Counted from the first letter of the stretch, positions 1-7,787 are shown. The stretch is DNA of 14,899 bases from Phycisphaeraceae bacterium (GCA_016763955.1 JAESSU010000381.1:1-14899), one strand, 5' to 3'. Notes: a model not told the origin generated them from the sequence alone. A program made the numbers and translations.

Positions 1-684
1 CGCTTGGGTTTGATGTGCTTTGGGCTCAGGTGTGTCCATGAAGCGGTCGAGCGGTTTGAATTGAGGTAACATTTTGGCAATCGCCGGGGCGTGTGGATCA
101 TGGCAGTCGATACATGATTTGCGGGTGCGGGGGCCTTTAGATAGATCCCAGTAGCCATTCATCCCTCCATGTGCACCGTGCTGATAATCGTTGTAACGAC
201 CTTGGTGACATTGGGCACAAAGTTGCATCACATTGGGATAGGTCACAGATGATCCATCAGCCTTTTTCAAAGCATCATAGTCACTGGGGTTGTGGCAACT
301 TAAACAGGAAAGCTGACCGTGTGCCATGTTCAAATCTTCATGGAATTCATCCATGTCTGCGGCGGTCACATTTTTAGTGTCCGGCTCCCGTGTGGCATGG
401 CAAGTGGTGCAGGACACGGCAACGAGTTTGCCAGAATCCTTAGGGTCAGGCACCCAAGCAACCGGTGGCCCGGTGGGCACACTGATCGTCACAGGGTACA
501 ACTTTGCAGGCTTTGGAGCACTGGCAAGTGAGACTGGTTTAGCGGGGGCAGCCTGCTTCTTCTCGGTGGCAAGTGTATAGGCATGCCACGAAAAGAGGAC
601 CAATACAAGGGCCAAGACGCTTGTCGCAGGGTTAATAAAACCTTTGCGATGCGCCACCTTAGGCGAGTGTGGATCAATGGGCAT
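1..684 (-). CDS. Membrane-anchored tetrahaem (or larger) cytochrome c, 3' end beyond the window
   Basis: The reading frame begins at ATG 684-682 and stays open for 228 codons to the left edge, so the C-terminus is missing. A hydrophobic segment at residues about 16-38 is followed by a Pro/Ala-rich linker (45-75), which suggests an uncleaved N-terminal anchor with the haem domain in the periplasm. Four CXXCH haem c motifs are visible (Cys92, Cys127, Cys156, Cys191), with many extra histidines (H115, H122, H169, H172) that could be distal ligands. The stretch around residues 169-200, ending in CIDCHDPHAP, looks like cytochromes c3/NrfH-type proteins that accompany quinol-oxidising complexes; this is inference. 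The gene is divergent from napD, so it may share control with the nitrate reductase and could supply electrons in place of the missing NapC. It could equally head a separate operon to the left. The cytochrome assignment is firm; the partner is unknown. Confidence 0.9.
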   Translation of the reverse strand, partial: MPIDPHSPKVAHRKGFINPATSVLALVLVLFSWHAYTLATEKKQAAPAKPVSLASAPKPAKLYPVTISVPTGPPVAWVPDPKDSGKLVAVSCTTCHATREPDTKNVTAADMDEFHEDLNMAHGQLSCLSCHNPSDYDALKKADGSSVTYPNVMQLCAQCHQGRYNDYQHGAHGGMNGYWDLSKGPRTRKSCIDCHDPHAPAIAKMLPQFKPLDRFMDTPEPKAHQTQA

Positions 685-728
685 ATTCAATTCTCAGTTC
701 TTTCATGAGGTGTTGCAATTCAGATTAA

Positions 729-757
729 AATATAATAAGATTCTTTTAACTTGTAAA
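729..757 (-). promoter_or_regulatory. Predicted sigma70-type promoter for the left-edge cytochrome gene
   Basis: On the minus strand, TTTACA (757-752) and TATATT (734-729) are separated by exactly 17 bases. Each hexamer matches the sigma70 consensus at five of six positions. Transcription would start near 720, giving a leader of about 35 bases before the ATG at 684. The region is strongly AT-rich compared with the surrounding genes. This is a pattern match only. Confidence 0.4.
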
Positions 758-770
758 GACGCATTGTAAA
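751..770. promoter_or_regulatory. Direct repeat TTGTAAA x2 in the divergent intergenic region
   Basis: TTGTAAA occurs at 751-757 and again at 764-770, 13 bases apart, between the two divergent genes. It lies upstream of napD (ATG at 809) and overlaps the -35 element predicted for the opposite gene. It could be a regulator half-site pair or part of a weak napD promoter (TTGTAA 751-756, TATAAA 772-777, 15-base spacer). I saw no FNR-type TTGAT-N4-ATCAA palindrome in 685-808. Chance occurrence in AT-rich DNA is possible. Confidence 0.2.
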
Positions 771-808
771 TTATAAACCACAAACCATAACTGCAGATTG
801 GAAACCTC

Positions 809-1114
809 ATGCCAATTAGCGGATTGATCCTAACGCTAAGCAGCAACTCTGAAGCTGCTCAAACCGCCCTTGACAAATGCCATGCAGACCCTCAGGTCCA
901 AGTGGGTGAATTTGTCGGCCCGCGGCGTTGCCCTATTACTTTAGACACCAATAACCCAGAGGAAGACAAAGTCTCCTGGCAGCGATTGCAGGATGATCCT
1001 GGGATTGATTTTGTTGATGTGGTGTGTGTGTATTTTGATGAAGATGAAAAAGCTGAAGATTCCACTGTCCAAGTACCTGCTTCACATAGCGGTACGATGG
1101 CACTTGCAGACTGA
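809..1114 (+). CDS. napD: NapD, cytoplasmic chaperone for NapA maturation
   Basis: This 101-residue protein matches the NapD family in size and pattern. The N-terminus is a beta strand (ISGLILTLS). A mid-protein segment PQVQVGEFVGPRRCPITLD corresponds to the family's conserved second strand region. Next comes W-x2-L with a PGIDFVDVVCVYFDEDE strand, matching the usual ending of the ferredoxin-like fold. NapD binds the Tat leader of NapA in the cytoplasm and holds back export until the molybdenum cofactor is loaded. Its position directly before napA, 16 bases upstream, supports the call. The start ATG at 809 has a GGAAA element about six bases upstream. The acidic tail after residue 75 is slightly longer than usual. 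It is the first gene of the plus-strand operon. Confidence 0.85.
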   Translation: MPISGLILTLSSNSEAAQTALDKCHADPQVQVGEFVGPRRCPITLDTNNPEEDKVSWQRLQDDPGIDFVDVVCVYFDEDEKAEDSTVQVPASHSGTMALAD

Positions 1115-1130
1115 TCTGGAGATTTGAATT

Positions 1131-3599
1131 ATGTCTTTGATGCAATTAGACCGGCGTAACTTTCTTAAGAGTGTCGCAATGGCAACGGCCACAGCTGCTG
1201 CTCACGAAACCTTTGCGGCTACCACCAATGATGTTTCCTTACCTCAACTTGATCCGAAGGTGACTGATCCACCCGCGATTGATGGGGTTGTCTGGGACAA
1301 AGCACCTTGCCGATTCTGCGGTACGGGTTGCCATGTCATGGTGGGTGTCAAAAACAATCGCGTCGTCGCTGTTACAGGTGACCGGCATGCTGCGGTTAAC
1401 AAGGGATTGCTCTGCGTGAAGGGCTATCATGTGGGCTCGATCCTCTATGGTCAAGGTCGCCTAACACAGCCCTTGCTCAAAACAGACACAGGTTACAAGG
1501 CGATTTCTTGGGAAGAAGCGATCAAGGTCATTGCCAAACGCATTATCAAACGCCCCAAGACTTTTGCGATTTATGGTTCGGGCCAATGGACCATTCCCGA
1601 AGGTTATGCTTGCCAAAAGTTCATCAAAGGCGGACTTGCGAACAACCATATTGACCCCAACGCTCGGCTGTGCATGGCTTCGGCGGTCACCGGCTTCATC
1701 GGAACCTATGGCGTTGACGAACCCGCAGGTTGCTATGACGACTTAGATGCTGCAAACGTTATTATCACCTGGGGCAACAACCCTGCGGAGATGCATCCCG
1801 TGCTCTTTAGTCGGTTTATCGACCGACGCAGCCGTGGTGAAAAAGTCACCCTCATCGACATTGGTACACGCCGCACACGAACCACTGAGCAGGCAGACCA
1901 TTACCTTTGCTTTAATCCGCATAGTGACCTTGCAATTGCCAACGGTATCATGCAGCAGCTTATTGAAAATGACACGTTTGACAAAAAATTCGTTGAACAA
2001 CACTGCAACTTCCGCTATCAGGTCGATCCTAAGAAGCCCGGCCTCAAGGGGGCGCCCAGCACCTTTGAAGCCTTTAAGAAAGCGGTCGCCGAATATACGC
2101 CCGAACGTGTCGAAGAAATTTCAGGCGTGCCAGCGGACAAAATTCGCATGCTCGGCAAACTCTTTGGTAGACGAGACATTCGCATCACAAGCCTTTGGTG
2201 CATGGGCATGAACCAGCACTCCGCAGGCACGATGATTAACAACCTTGTTCATTCAGTACATTTACTCTCAGGCCATTTTGGTCGCCCAGGCGATGCCCCG
2301 ACCTCACTGACCGGTCAGCCTTCCGCTTGCGGGACAGCACGGGAAGTAGGCACATTGGCTCATGCATTGCCCGGCGGTCGCCTTGTGAAGTTAAAAGCCC
2401 ATCGTCAGCACTGCGAAGATATCTGGAACTTGCCACGCGGACGGATGAATCCAAAGCCCGGTTATCACACCGTTAAAATGTGGGAAGCCTTCTGCACACC
2501 AACCGATCAACCCGGAGGTGATATCGATACCATCTGGGTGCAGGTGACTAATCCAGGCCAAACACTGCCTAACCTGCATAAACTCTTTGACCCTAAAGCG
2601 AATCTTAAAGATAAATTTTTGATCGTTTCTGACGTGTATCCCACCGCGACCACACAGCTTGCGGACTTGATTTTGCCTGCCGCATTGTGGGTGGAAAAGA
2701 ACGGCATGTTCGGCAACTCCGAACGCCGTACGCAGCAATGGTTCCGTCAAGTCACGCCCCCCGGCCAAGCTCGCGATGACTGCTGGCAAGTGATTGCTGT
2801 AGCGCGTGCGATGTTTGACATGGGGCATGAAGGCATGCGTGATAAAGACGGTAAATTTATCTTCGAAACCAAAGACGACCAAGGCAGTGAAGTTCCTATC
2901 TGGGAATGGGAAAACTACTATGGCAAAGTTAATGTCGACGAAGCACTCTTTGAAGAGTATCGCAAATTTACACGCCTGAAACACAAAGACCTTGCGCCTT
3001 ACAGTGAATACGTCAAAGCACACGGACTCCGCTGGCCTGTGGTTCAGCAGCCTGATGGTTCGTGGCGTGAAACGGGTTTCCGCTTCTCAGGTTTTGATGA
3101 CCCGTATGTGGGTAAAGACGCAAGTGGTAAGCCTAAAGAGTTTGATTTCTATCACTCCACGACCAAAGACGGCCGTGCTCAAATTTGGCATTATCCTTAT
3201 CTTGATCCACCCGAAATGCCCGATGCGACGTATCCCTTCTGGCTCTGCACGGGACGTGTTTTGGAACACTGGCATAGTGGTACCATGACCCGTCGCGTCC
3301 CGCAACTAGCTCGCGCAGTTCCACGTGCGTATGTCGAAATTAATCCTGATGATGCCAAGGCAGCAGGGATTGCTCAAGGATCGCCGGTGAAAATCGAATC
3401 TCGCCGAGGCAGTATCGTTTTACCTGCACGAATCAATGGACGTGGCCAGCCGCCACGGGGATCGATTTTCGTTCCATTCTTTGATGAAACCAAATTAATT
3501 AATAATGTCACGCTTGATGTAACCTGCCCTATCTCCAAGGAGCCTGATTACAAAAAATGTGCGGTGAGTATTATGCCAGTTTCAACGAGTAAGGGGTAA
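1131..3599 (+). CDS. napA: NapA, periplasmic nitrate reductase catalytic subunit
   Basis: The 822-residue length is close to that of the proteobacterial enzyme. The protein reduces nitrate to nitrite at a bis-molybdopterin guanine dinucleotide site in the periplasm. A Tat leader is present: RRNFLK at residues 8-13, then an Ala-rich hydrophobic stretch and a likely cleavage site near residue 30. The N-terminal [4Fe-4S] site uses Cys60, Cys63, Cys67 and Cys95, with the conserved Lys97 after the last cysteine. Cys181 in NARLCMAS sits where NapA enzymes carry the cysteine ligand of molybdenum. The family blocks SLTGQPSACGTAREVG and, near the C-terminus, GRVLEHWHSGTMTRR, are also present. GGAG at 1118-1121 supports the ATG at 1131; a second in-frame ATG at codon 4 would also keep the Tat motif. 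The cysteine at 181 separates it from Asp-type NarG enzymes. The assignment is very secure. Confidence 0.98.
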   Translation: MSLMQLDRRNFLKSVAMATATAAAHETFAATTNDVSLPQLDPKVTDPPAIDGVVWDKAPCRFCGTGCHVMVGVKNNRVVAVTGDRHAAVNKGLLCVKGYHVGSILYGQGRLTQPLLKTDTGYKAISWEEAIKVIAKRIIKRPKTFAIYGSGQWTIPEGYACQKFIKGGLANNHIDPNARLCMASAVTGFIGTYGVDEPAGCYDDLDAANVIITWGNNPAEMHPVLFSRFIDRRSRGEKVTLIDIGTRRTRTTEQADHYLCFNPHSDLAIANGIMQQLIENDTFDKKFVEQHCNFRYQVDPKKPGLKGAPSTFEAFKKAVAEYTPERVEEISGVPADKIRMLGKLFGRRDIRITSLWCMGMNQHSAGTMINNLVHSVHLLSGHFGRPGDAPTSLTGQPSACGTAREVGTLAHALPGGRLVKLKAHRQHCEDIWNLPRGRMNPKPGYHTVKMWEAFCTPTDQPGGDIDTIWVQVTNPGQTLPNLHKLFDPKANLKDKFLIVSDVYPTATTQLADLILPAALWVEKNGMFGNSERRTQQWFRQVTPPGQARDDCWQVIAVARAMFDMGHEGMRDKDGKFIFETKDDQGSEVPIWEWENYYGKVNVDEALFEEYRKFTRLKHKDLAPYSEYVKAHGLRWPVVQQPDGSWRETGFRFSGFDDPYVGKDASGKPKEFDFYHSTTKDGRAQIWHYPYLDPPEMPDATYPFWLCTGRVLEHWHSGTMTRRVPQLARAVPRAYVEINPDDAKAAGIAQGSPVKIESRRGSIVLPARINGRGQPPRGSIFVPFFDETKLINNVTLDVTCPISKEPDYKKCAVSIMPVSTSKG

Positions 3600-3602
3600 G
3601 TT

Positions 3603-4499
3603 ATGAAAAATCCCCCCCGGAAGCCTAAGACAACAACTACCCCCGGATCATCCCCTAATACAACTTCCGGGGGTGATTCACAATCTTCTGAGATTGTGGG
3701 TGCCAAGGTTGCGACTGTGATTCTCTTTATGGTCTTCACGATTGCTGTCGTGGGCTATCTTGTGGGCATTCGTCATGTGACTGATTCAGGTGATAAATCG
3801 CATCCGGTACTCGATGCGATGAAAGTGTCCAAACAAGAAGCAGAGGTTCAGCATGTTGGGCCTGCGGTGCGGTACAACCAAATTAGCCAAGGCAATCTTG
3901 GCGCCAATGCGACTTGGCAGACACAGGTTAAACAAGCGGTCTTAGAGACTGCTTTAGTCATGCCCCGCGTTGATATTGCCTATGGTGGTGACAAGACCCA
4001 AGCACTAGCAAAGCGTGCTTCGCGTCGAGCTTTCGATGGTGCGCCTCCGACGATCCCGCATCAAGTGGATCATCTATCGACCCAGGCTTGTACGGTTTGT
4101 CATGGTGCTAACGGGCAGAGTCTGCGTATTGGGAGTCAAGTGGTTGCCTCGCCGATGCCTCATCCGCTGATGACCAATTGTACGCAATGTCATGTGCCTC
4201 AACAGCAGATTCAGGAAGATGAACAGCAGTGGCTGCGTAATAGTTTTGTCGGCAAACCTTCTGCCAAGCAAGGCGAGCGTGCTTTTACTGGCGCACCACC
4301 TATTATTCCTCATTCGGTGTGGATGAGACAGGATTGTCTGAGTTGCCATGGCCCAAATGGTCAGTCATCGATGCGATCGGGTCACGTTTGGCGGACGAAT
4401 TGTTTACAATGTCATGGACAGTCTGCCGATCTAAATCAGCTCGGTGGTGAAAATCAGTTCATTACACCTAATTTTAAACTTCCCGTCAGTCATGAGTGA
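3603..4499 (+). CDS. napB: NapB-like tetrahaem cytochrome c with two tandem NapB domains and a membrane anchor
   Basis: NapB is normally a soluble dihaem partner that passes electrons to NapA. This 298-residue protein contains the NapB pattern twice. Domain 1 (about 141-200) has RAFDGAPPTIPH, haem motifs at Cys163 and Cys193, and ends in NCTQCHVPQ. Domain 2 (about 226-275) has RAFTGAPPIIPH and haem motifs at Cys245 and Cys267. Each domain keeps histidines that could be the distal ligands (H153, H187, H237, H261), so four bis-His haems are plausible. A low-complexity Pro/Thr/Ser stretch (residues 3-30) precedes one hydrophobic helix at about 34-55 that looks like an uncleaved anchor. The gene begins three bases after the napA stop and overlaps the next gene by eight bases. 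Domain 2 lacks the MPHP segment and is shorter. Function as the NapA electron donor is inferred from homology and position. Confidence 0.9.
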   Translation: MKNPPRKPKTTTTPGSSPNTTSGGDSQSSEIVGAKVATVILFMVFTIAVVGYLVGIRHVTDSGDKSHPVLDAMKVSKQEAEVQHVGPAVRYNQISQGNLGANATWQTQVKQAVLETALVMPRVDIAYGGDKTQALAKRASRRAFDGAPPTIPHQVDHLSTQACTVCHGANGQSLRIGSQVVASPMPHPLMTNCTQCHVPQQQIQEDEQQWLRNSFVGKPSAKQGERAFTGAPPIIPHSVWMRQDCLSCHGPNGQSSMRSGHVWRTNCLQCHGQSADLNQLGGENQFITPNFKLPVSHE

Positions 4500-5202
4500 A
4501 AAGCCGGATAAATTTAGTCGTCGAGATTTTCTGCGAGGAAAAATCCTTAGCAGGTTCGTCGATGTCAGTACTCGAAGTTTACAGGCTAAAGGTGAACAGA
4601 TTGCTAATGTTGCGGCCCAGTACGCAGCGCCTGATCATCTCACTGAGCCTGCCCAGCAAACGCAAAGGCAATCAGGCTCTGGGACTTTCCCGGTGATTCG
4701 TGTGCCTGGGGCTATTCAGGAGTCGAAGTTTCTAGCACAATGCACACGCTGTGGTGATTGTATTACCGCTTGTCCGCATCATGCAATTGTGCTTGCGCCC
4801 CCAAGCTTTCGCCAAGCAGCAGGCTCGCCGATGATCAATGCATCGCAGCAGCCGTGTTTGATGTGTGAAAATTTTCCCTGTATTGCCACTTGTCCTGAAG
4901 GCGTCTTGCAGCCAATAGACAAGGGGCTAAAGTATAAAATTGCTGACGCTCGCATCCTTGACTATAACTGTCTAAACGGAACGGGCCGAGCAGCTGAGCA
5001 GTGTTCGATTTGTATCGAGCAGTGTCCTGAATTGGGTGCGATTGTTTTGGATAATGGCATGCCTAGCGTGGTCAACGACAAATGTACGGGTTGCGGGATA
5101 TGTCACTATGCTTGTCCAGCACCGACGAACGCCATTGCGATGATGCCTTTACTTCAAAGACCGGTGACGCTTACTGTAGGAAACATACCCCATGACAGTT
5201 GA
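4492..5202 (+). CDS. NapF/NapG-like ferredoxin with four [4Fe-4S] motifs, probably cytoplasmic
   Basis: This 236-residue protein has four cysteine clusters: CTRCGDCITACP, CLMCENFPCIATCP, CSICIEQCP, and CTGCGICHYACP near the C-terminus. The core resembles NapG, notably the C-x2-C-x4-C-x3-C second cluster and the IRVPGAIQESKFLAQC lead-in. The N-terminus, SRRDFLRGK followed by a polar helix, has no hydrophobic region and looks like NapF, which stays in the cytoplasm and acts on NapA before export. I therefore describe it as NapF/NapG-like and give no symbol. The ATG at 4492 overlaps the end of the napB-like gene (ATGAGTGA), which suggests translational coupling. A GTG further upstream at 4444 would add 16 residues that resemble no family member. 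There is no napH partner for it to dock with. Confidence 0.8.
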   Translation: MSEKPDKFSRRDFLRGKILSRFVDVSTRSLQAKGEQIANVAAQYAAPDHLTEPAQQTQRQSGSGTFPVIRVPGAIQESKFLAQCTRCGDCITACPHHAIVLAPPSFRQAAGSPMINASQQPCLMCENFPCIATCPEGVLQPIDKGLKYKIADARILDYNCLNGTGRAAEQCSICIEQCPELGAIVLDNGMPSVVNDKCTGCGICHYACPAPTNAIAMMPLLQRPVTLTVGNIPHDS

Positions 5203-5521
5203 ATCACCCGAGCCCCTGCAAACGGTCACTGCGGTGATTGATCATGCCCAGTTGATGTCATTGTTTCGTGATGTTGCCGCGTTGACGCAAGTGATCGACG
5301 TGAATGTCAAAGGGCCTGCGATGTCTCCTAATGCGGATGCTTGTCGCGTGGAAATCACCGAAGCGTTGCATTTAATTGAGACCGGTGCTGCCCGGGGTGT
5401 GCAACTTCGTTATGAGCACGATGGTTCAGTATGGTTTGATACCATTACACCCGTTGCTGCGGATGACCAATGGCAGATTGTCCGTATTCAACATGATTCG
5501 CCAGCCTCAACGGATGATTAG
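5192..5521 (+). CDS. Small protein of unknown function within the nap operon
   Basis: I do not recognise this 109-residue protein. It has no signal peptide, membrane helix or cysteine pair; its one cysteine is at about residue 51. The N-terminal half is probably helical and the C-terminal part strand-like (VQLRYEHDGSVWFDTITP followed by WQIVRIQHD), suggesting a small alpha/beta fold in the cytoplasm. It is likely real: it overlaps the preceding gene by 11 bases, has AGGA at 5178-5181 ten bases before its ATG, and sits tightly in a co-directional operon. From its neighbours (NapF/G-like upstream, moaA downstream) a role in NapA assembly or cofactor handling is possible, but nothing in the sequence shows it. 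Confidence 0.7.
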   Translation: MTVESPEPLQTVTAVIDHAQLMSLFRDVAALTQVIDVNVKGPAMSPNADACRVEITEALHLIETGAARGVQLRYEHDGSVWFDTITPVAADDQWQIVRIQHDSPASTDD

Positions 5522-5576
5522 TTGAACATGATTGCAAGAAAACAAACCACTAGACTGCAAGGAATCGTGAGCCTGG

Positions 5577-6545
5577 ATGTTTGACCGCCAACATCGCCAT
5601 ATTCATTATCTGCGACTGTCGTTAACGTCAGCTTGTCAGATGCGTTGTACTTATTGCCGGCCCACGGTTTTGCATAAGGACTGTCACACGCCTTTAACGG
5701 CTGCTGATTTTCAGCAGGTCGTTGAGCGTTTAGTTTCTGTACATGGTGTCCGCAAAGTCCGCTTAACCGGCGGTGATCCGACGACAAGGCCGGACTTAAT
5801 TTCGATTATTGAACATATTGCAGCGATTAAGGGCATTGACGATTTGGCGATGACCACCCATGGTTTGACGCTAGCTTCTCATGCACGCGCGTATGCTGCT
5901 GCGGGCTTACACCGAGTCAATGTCAGTTTGGATACGCTTGATAGCGAGCAGTTTGCTCGGATCACAGGTGTTGATGCGATGCAACGTGTGATCGATGGCA
6001 TTGATGAAGCAATCGATGCTGGGCTTACGCCTTTGAAAATTAACACGGTGGTTTTGCGTGATAGTAATGAAGACCAGCTTGCGGACTTGGTTGCTTTTGC
6101 AGCGAGTCGGAGCGTGGGGATTCGTTTTATTGAGTTGATGCCGATGGGGCCTTTGGCAGATCAGTGGGCCAAGCGATACATCAGTGCGGATCGCATGAAA
6201 AGTTTGCTCACTGAAAATATTGTCGACACATGGGAAGCCTTGCCTCAAGGCTCGGACTCTGCTCAGGTTTATCAGGCCTCGCTTCGTGACGGGTCGCAGG
6301 AGGACATTGGTTTTATCACTCCGATGAGCTGTCATTTTTGTGATGCTTGTAATCGTTTGCGTTTGACATCTGACGGCGCGATTTATCCTTGCCTTATGGA
6401 TCAGCCACGCGGTTCATTTTTGCCTGCTCTGACCCCGGAGTTTGATGGTGAGCGGTTTGATGAACTTCTTGAGCAAGCGTTAGCTTACAAAGCACCTGAG
6501 CATCCAGCACAAGGTGTCGGTATTATGACAACCATTGGCGGTTGA
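5577..6545 (+). CDS. moaA: MoaA, radical SAM GTP 3',8-cyclase of molybdenum cofactor synthesis
   Basis: MoaA catalyses the first step of molybdopterin synthesis, rearranging GTP to 3',8-cyclo-GTP. The 322-residue length fits. The radical-SAM cluster is CQMRCTYC (Cys20, Cys24, Cys27). The second, substrate-binding [4Fe-4S] site is Cys255, Cys258 and Cys272 in FCDACNRLRLT-x7-C, with the two arginines (R260, R262) the family uses. The protein ends in Gly-Gly (TTIGG), which is needed for activity in the family. Two deviations stand out: GGDP at 65-68 instead of the usual GGEP, and TTHG at 93-96 instead of TTNG. The lead into the first cluster (SLTSAC) also differs from the common SVTDRC. The ATG at 5577 is the only reasonable start because an in-frame TGA lies at 5568-5570. 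A possible ribosome site AAGGA (5559-5563) is rather far upstream. It is probably a nap-dedicated copy. Confidence 0.93.
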   Translation: MFDRQHRHIHYLRLSLTSACQMRCTYCRPTVLHKDCHTPLTAADFQQVVERLVSVHGVRKVRLTGGDPTTRPDLISIIEHIAAIKGIDDLAMTTHGLTLASHARAYAAAGLHRVNVSLDTLDSEQFARITGVDAMQRVIDGIDEAIDAGLTPLKINTVVLRDSNEDQLADLVAFAASRSVGIRFIELMPMGPLADQWAKRYISADRMKSLLTENIVDTWEALPQGSDSAQVYQASLRDGSQEDIGFITPMSCHFCDACNRLRLTSDGAIYPCLMDQPRGSFLPALTPEFDGERFDELLEQALAYKAPEHPAQGVGIMTTIGG

Positions 6546-6590
6546 TACTCATTAGCCGATCTGCAAGTAATTTGTTTTCGATTTGCAATT

Positions 6591-7781
6591 ATGAAACAAT
6601 CCCGCCCGGCCCCTATAACTGATAGTGATATGAAAGCTGCTTGTCCTTCTGTGCCGCTGCAATTTAATTTGCGTGAGTTGTCTGGATCACTGGGTGATAT
6701 GGGTACTTTTTTGCCTTTGTCAGTTGCCATGGCCATGACTTGTGGGATGGATATCGGCTTGATTTTTATTTTTGCTGGACTGATGAATATTGTCACCGGC
6801 TTATTGTTTCGTCAGCCGATCCCTGTCCAGCCTATGAAGGCCATCGCAGCCGTCGCTATTGCCGAGGGGCTAAGTCCGGGCACGATTGCATCAGCGGGGA
6901 TGTTGATGGGTGTGATCATGTTCTTGCTTGCAATCTTTGGGGGCATTGATTGGATTGCAAAGAAAATACCTTTGCCAGTGGTTCGCGGTATTCAGGCGGG
7001 TGTGGGCGTGAAACTGGCACTTAAAGGTTTAGCATGGATTGGGGCGCTGCCAGCAACAGGATGGGATAGTTGGCTTGTTGCTTTGCTAATTGGTTTGATT
7101 GTGGTTTTGTGTATACGACGATGTCAGCCGGTGTTGCTTTATGTTTTTATCGGGGGTTTTTTTCTGATGGGTTTATATCGCGGCGAATTGTTTGAAGGAT
7201 TGACGCTGAGTCTGCCTAACTTTGTCATTGTGCTGCCGGAGTTTTCGGATTGGCAGACGGGTTTGTTACGCGGAGCGATTCCTCAATTGCCCTTGACGCT
7301 GCTCAACTCGGTGATTGCAGTTTGTGCGTTGAGTGAAAACTATTTTCCCAAACGGGGTGTCGACCCTAGACGCATGGCAATGAGTGTGGGGCTAATGAAC
7401 CTATTATGCGTTCCTTTTGGTGGGATGCCCATGTGCCACGGCGCTGGGGGCTTAGCGGCGCAGTATCGCTTTGGTGCGCGCACCGGCGGCAGCGTGGTCA
7501 TGCTGGGCATTATGAAAATTGTCGCAGGCTTTTTGCTTGGCGGTATGCTACTGACCACGTTGACCTATTACCCGGTGAGTATTTTGGCGATCATGATTTT
7601 TGTGGCTGGGGTGACACTTGCCAAGGCTGCTGCTGATGTGATGCATGGACGCTCAGCAGTGATTGTCATCCTGATGGTTGTTGCCACCGTGTGGGTTAAT
7701 ACCTTGACGGGGTTTGTCATCGGTTGCTTGCTTGCAGCGGTGTTTTATCAGTTTTCAAAACGTAAAAAACCAACTGCGTAA
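6591..7781 (+). CDS. MOT1-type molybdate (or sulfate) transporter
   Basis: This 396-residue, strongly hydrophobic protein has about ten membrane segments. It carries the hallmarks of the MOT1 molybdate transporter family, a branch related to SulP carriers: ELSGSLGDMGTFLPL near residue 28, PIPVQPMKAIAAVA near 76, and FGGMPMCHGAGGLAAQYRFG around 279-298. MOT1 proteins import molybdate with high affinity. Placement directly after moaA in a nitrate reductase operon strongly favours molybdate over sulfate as substrate, since this operon needs the metal for NapA. The start at 6591 lacks a clear ribosome-binding site; an internal ATG at codon 14 would still leave all motifs intact. It is the last gene of the plus-strand operon. 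The substrate is inferred, not proven by sequence. Confidence 0.85.
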   Translation: MKQSRPAPITDSDMKAACPSVPLQFNLRELSGSLGDMGTFLPLSVAMAMTCGMDIGLIFIFAGLMNIVTGLLFRQPIPVQPMKAIAAVAIAEGLSPGTIASAGMLMGVIMFLLAIFGGIDWIAKKIPLPVVRGIQAGVGVKLALKGLAWIGALPATGWDSWLVALLIGLIVVLCIRRCQPVLLYVFIGGFFLMGLYRGELFEGLTLSLPNFVIVLPEFSDWQTGLLRGAIPQLPLTLLNSVIAVCALSENYFPKRGVDPRRMAMSVGLMNLLCVPFGGMPMCHGAGGLAAQYRFGARTGGSVVMLGIMKIVAGFLLGGMLLTTLTYYPVSILAIMIFVAGVTLAKAAADVMHGRSAVIVILMVVATVWVNTLTGFVIGCLLAAVFYQFSKRKKPTA

Positions 7782-7787
7782 TTTAAA

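Noticed and set aside
489..677. A 62-codon minus-strand open frame at the left end
   Set aside because: It is out of frame with the continuous multihaem cytochrome frame at 1-684 on the same strand, which carries a membrane anchor and four CXXCH motifs.
685..808. An FNR/DNR-type binding site controlling the nitrate genes
   Set aside because: No TTGAT-N4-ATCAA palindrome or close variant was found on reading the region.
1743..3324. Several long open frames opposite or across napA, for example at 2391-3023 on the minus strand
   Set aside because: They are out-of-frame shadows of napA, without ribosome sites or recognisable motifs.
4444..4491. A longer start (GTG at 4444) for the NapF/NapG-like protein
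   Set aside because: The extra 16 residues lie inside the napB-like coding region and resemble no family N-terminus; the ATG at 4492 gives the expected head and a typical coupled overlap.
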